The notes below the pieces were generated by a model that did not search any database, was not told the DNA's origin, and saw only the letters and a program-made list of their open reading frames with translations. From Anaerolineaceae bacterium (GTDB lineage: Bacteria; Chloroflexota; Anaerolineae; Anaerolineales; Anaerolineaceae), in assembly GCA_003448875.1 (NCBI GenBank), contig DLXG01000247.1, positions 1 through 8,851 on the forward strand: 8,851 nt of DNA, written 5' to 3'. Every line of letters starts with the position of its first letter. The stretch's first letter is position 1. A program made the position numbers and the translations under genes. Shown here in pieces: positions 7,357 to 8,851 of this stretch.

Positions 7357-8298
7357 TCAGGCAACTTTCCAGCGTAACGGCTCGCCTTTGAGGGCCGCCA
7401 GCACTTCGGTAGCAATGTCCTCGGCTGCGCGAACCTGTGCCTCTACCGTTTGTGCGCCGATGTGGGGGGTGCAAACCACGCGCGGGTGAGCCACCAGCGG
7501 GGTTACTCCCGGCGGTTCGACTGCGAATACATCCAACCCAGCCCCCGCCACCTTGCCCGATTCAAGTGCCGCCAGCAAGGCTTCCTCGTTCACCACTCCG
7601 CCGCGCGCTGCACAAATCAGGTAGACGCCGTCTTTCATCTTTGCAAAGGCATCGGCGTTGATTAAGTCGCGGGTGGTGTCGTTGAGGGGGGTGTGGATGG
7701 AAATAATGTCGGCTTGTTCCAGAAGATCATCCAGTGTTGATGAACATCCGCAGCGTTGTTCGATTTCCTCGCGGCTGCGCAGGGGGTCGTAGGCAATGAC
7801 GTTCATTTCAAAGGCACTGGCGCGCTGGGCCACGGCTGAGCCGATCCGCCCGAAACCGATGATGCCGAGCGTTTTGCGCCACAGCTCCCCGCCTTCCAGT
7901 TCTTTCTTCAGCCACTTGCCCTCTTTCATGCCGGCATTAGCGCGCGGAATTTCACGCAGTACGGCCAGCATCAGGCCGATGGTTAACTCAGCCACGGCGA
8001 TGGTGGTAGCGGTGGGAGAGTTGACCACGGTTACCCCTTTGGCTTTGGCAGCGTTGAGATCAATATTATCCACTCCCACACCGGCCCGTCCGACCACTTT
8101 GAGGTTTTTCCCTGCTTCGAAAACGGCAGGGGTTACTTTGGTTCGTCCACGCACAATCAGGGCATCGTATTCGCCGACGATTTGCAACAATTCCTCTGCC
8201 GAAATGCCCGAACGGTTGTCTACCGTGGCAAATTGCCTTAAGATTGCCTGCCCGTTTTCTTCAAGTCCATCGGTCAGCAAGACTTTCCATTCACTCAT
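7357..8298 (-). CDS. serA: D-3-phosphoglycerate dehydrogenase, short form
   Basis: NAD-dependent D-2-hydroxyacid dehydrogenase of 313 residues, best matched to 3-phosphoglycerate dehydrogenase, the first step of serine synthesis. Substrate domain: LIVRGRTKVT (47-56) and GRAGVGVDNIDLNAAKAKG (70-88). Nucleotide domain: GFGRIG (148-153) with D171 closing the second strand, favouring NAD over NADP. Catalytic triad: R232 in ARGGVVNE, E261 in VEPP, H279 in PHIGAQTVEAQ. It ends straight after the catalytic domains, with no ACT or ASB regulatory domain, so serine feedback through ACT is not expected from this polypeptide. Start ATG 8298 follows AAGGAG with 8-nt spacing. Another hydroxyacid dehydrogenase activity (for example glyoxylate reductase) cannot be fully excluded, but the NSPTATT and HIGAQTVEAQ segments fit phosphoglycerate dehydrogenase. 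Confidence 0.9.
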   Translation of the reverse strand: MSEWKVLLTDGLEENGQAILRQFATVDNRSGISAEELLQIVGEYDALIVRGRTKVTPAVFEAGKNLKVVGRAGVGVDNIDLNAAKAKGVTVVNSPTATTIAVAELTIGLMLAVLREIPRANAGMKEGKWLKKELEGGELWRKTLGIIGFGRIGSAVAQRASAFEMNVIAYDPLRSREEIEQRCGCSSTLDDLLEQADIISIHTPLNDTTRDLINADAFAKMKDGVYLICAARGGVVNEEALLAALESGKVAGAGLDVFAVEPPGVTPLVAHPRVVCTPHIGAQTVEAQVRAAEDIATEVLAALKGEPLRWKVA

Positions 8299-8306
8299 GA
8301 CAGGTA

Positions 8307-8312
8307 CTCCTT
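8307..8312 (-). promoter_or_regulatory. Ribosome binding site of serA
   Basis: AAGGAG on the minus strand, 8 nt before ATG 8298. It is the clearest Shine-Dalgarno sequence in the window and fixes the serA start. Confidence 0.8.
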
Positions 8313-8329
8313 GTTCTGTTGTTGATGGG

Positions 8330-8335
8330 ATTTTA
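8330..8335 (-). promoter_or_regulatory. Possible -10 element upstream of serA
   Basis: TAAAAT on the minus strand matches TATAAT at five of six positions and would give a short leader carrying the serA ribosome binding site. A second candidate, TACAAT, lies at 8370-8365. Neither has a recognisable -35 hexamer at normal spacing, so this is a weak call. The alternative is co-transcription from the RpiB-like gene. Confidence 0.2.
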
Positions 8336-8390
8336 TGGAAATGCGGGGAGAGGCCCCCTCTGTCATTGTACCTTAAGTGGTCAGACAGAT

Positions 8391-8438
8391 GGCGGATTTA
8401 GATGAAAATCATCTCCCATTCCTGACGAATATCCCGCC
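8391..8438 (-). other. Nested inverted repeat after the RpiB-like gene
   Basis: An outer pair GGCGG / CCGCC (8391-8395 with 8434-8438) encloses a small perfect hairpin GATGA-AAA-TCATC (8401-8413). It starts just after the stop codon of the RpiB-like gene. There is no T-run, so it is not a standard intrinsic terminator. It may shape the 3' end of that transcript, or it may be chance. Confidence 0.25.
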
Positions 8439-8445
8439 AGAGGGG

Positions 8446-8851
8446 TTATTGATCGAGTTCTTCGACCAGTTTCAAACAGGCATCATCGGTAGGGTTGGGC
8501 TGGTAGGATGTGTTAAACCATGCTTGCAGGATTTCACGCGCAACTGCCTCGCTGGTCAGGCGCAGAGAAAGGCAGAGCACGTTGGCGTTGTTCCATAATC
8601 GCGCGCCTCGAGCCGTTTCAGCATCCACACACAGGGCAGCGCGCACCCCGCGCACTTTGTTGGCGGCCAGGCTTACCCCTGTACCGGTCCAGCAGAACAG
8701 AATGCCTTCGTCAGCCTTGCCTGCGGCCACTTCCTCCGCCACGCGGCGGGCCACGACCGGCCAGTAATGCTGCGGCTGAGCGGGCGGGGCTTCGGGGCGG
8801 GGGCCGAAATATGCAACCGAATGCCCCATCTTTTCCAGTTGTGAAAGCACC
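8446..8851 (-). CDS. RpiB/LacA/LacB-like isomerase-fold protein, N-terminus beyond the window
   Basis: The frame is open to the right edge. The visible 134 residues match the LacAB/RpiB family from the helix ending LEKMGHSVAYFG onward, so about 20-25 N-terminal residues, including the usual DH(A/V)G motif, lie outside; the GTG at 8850 is not a real start. Core motif: GILFCWTGTGVSLAANKVRGVRA (C53 in visible numbering). Aligned without gaps to my recollection of E. coli RpiB, catalytic Cys66 is kept, but Gly67 is Trp (W54), ring-opening His99 is Trp (W86 in RLWNNANVL), and the C-terminal GGRHxxR phosphate-binding segment is replaced by PNPTDDA. Family membership is secure. Ribose-5-phosphate isomerase activity is doubtful, so no rpiB symbol is given. 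The serA gene follows 147 bp downstream on the same strand. Confidence 0.88.
   Translation of the reverse strand, partial: VLSQLEKMGHSVAYFGPRPEAPPAQPQHYWPVVARRVAEEVAAGKADEGILFCWTGTGVSLAANKVRGVRAALCVDAETARGARLWNNANVLCLSLRLTSEAVAREILQAWFNTSYQPNPTDDACLKLVEELDQ

Noticed and set aside
7796..8401. Open frame of 201 codons on the plus strand
   Set aside because: Antisense to serA. The protein is low-complexity Ser/Pro/Ala-rich with no motif, as expected for a shadow of a GC-rich gene.
8848..8850. GTG as the start of the RpiB-like gene
   Set aside because: It falls within the first helix of the family. The usual N-terminal strand and DH motif are missing, so the gene is cut by the window edge.
1..8851. 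Mobile element, CRISPR array, tRNA/rRNA, phage or defence system
   Set aside because: No transposase or integrase, no short regularly spaced direct repeats, no tRNA or rRNA sequence recognised, and composition looks even across the window.

Overview
The window looks like bacterial chromosome with densely packed, ordinary-composition genes (GC in the mid-to-upper 50s per cent, judged by eye). The gene set is a very long cytoplasmic histidine kinase with a chain of GAF domains, a receiver-only response regulator, an LLM/F420-type oxidoreductase, an M32 carboxypeptidase and a short D-3-phosphoglycerate dehydrogenase without an ACT domain. This suggests a Chloroflexota (Anaerolineae-like) organism. 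That placement is an inference from family content and cannot be proved here. I see no mobile element, CRISPR array, tRNA or rRNA.

Left part (1-4882, plus strand): a three-gene signalling operon. A multi-GAF/PAS sensor histidine kinase enters from the left edge. A single-domain response regulator follows at once, and its stop codon overlaps the start of an alpha/beta-hydrolase gene (ATGA). The tight spacing suggests that kinase, receiver and hydrolase are made together. The hydrolase-fold protein has Gly where the nucleophilic Ser should be (G-H-G-L-G), so it may be a non-catalytic or unusual member of its superfamily.

Middle part (4915-7287, minus strand): an M32 metallocarboxypeptidase gene is followed after 3 nt by an LLM-class F420/FMN-dependent oxidoreductase gene. 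This pair converges on the signalling operon across a 32-bp gap.

Right part (7306-8851, minus strand): an RpiB/LacAB-like gene runs off the right edge. Its active-site and phosphate-binding positions differ strongly from true ribose-5-phosphate isomerase. Downstream of it lies a 3-phosphoglycerate dehydrogenase gene (serine biosynthesis) with a strong ribosome binding site. That gene ends in a textbook intrinsic terminator, which sits only 18 nt before the M32 start codon.

Most of the window is routine housekeeping and signalling. The parts most worth a second look are the nucleophile-less hydrolase coupled to the two-component pair, the divergent RpiB-like protein, and the terminator pressed against the carboxypeptidase gene.
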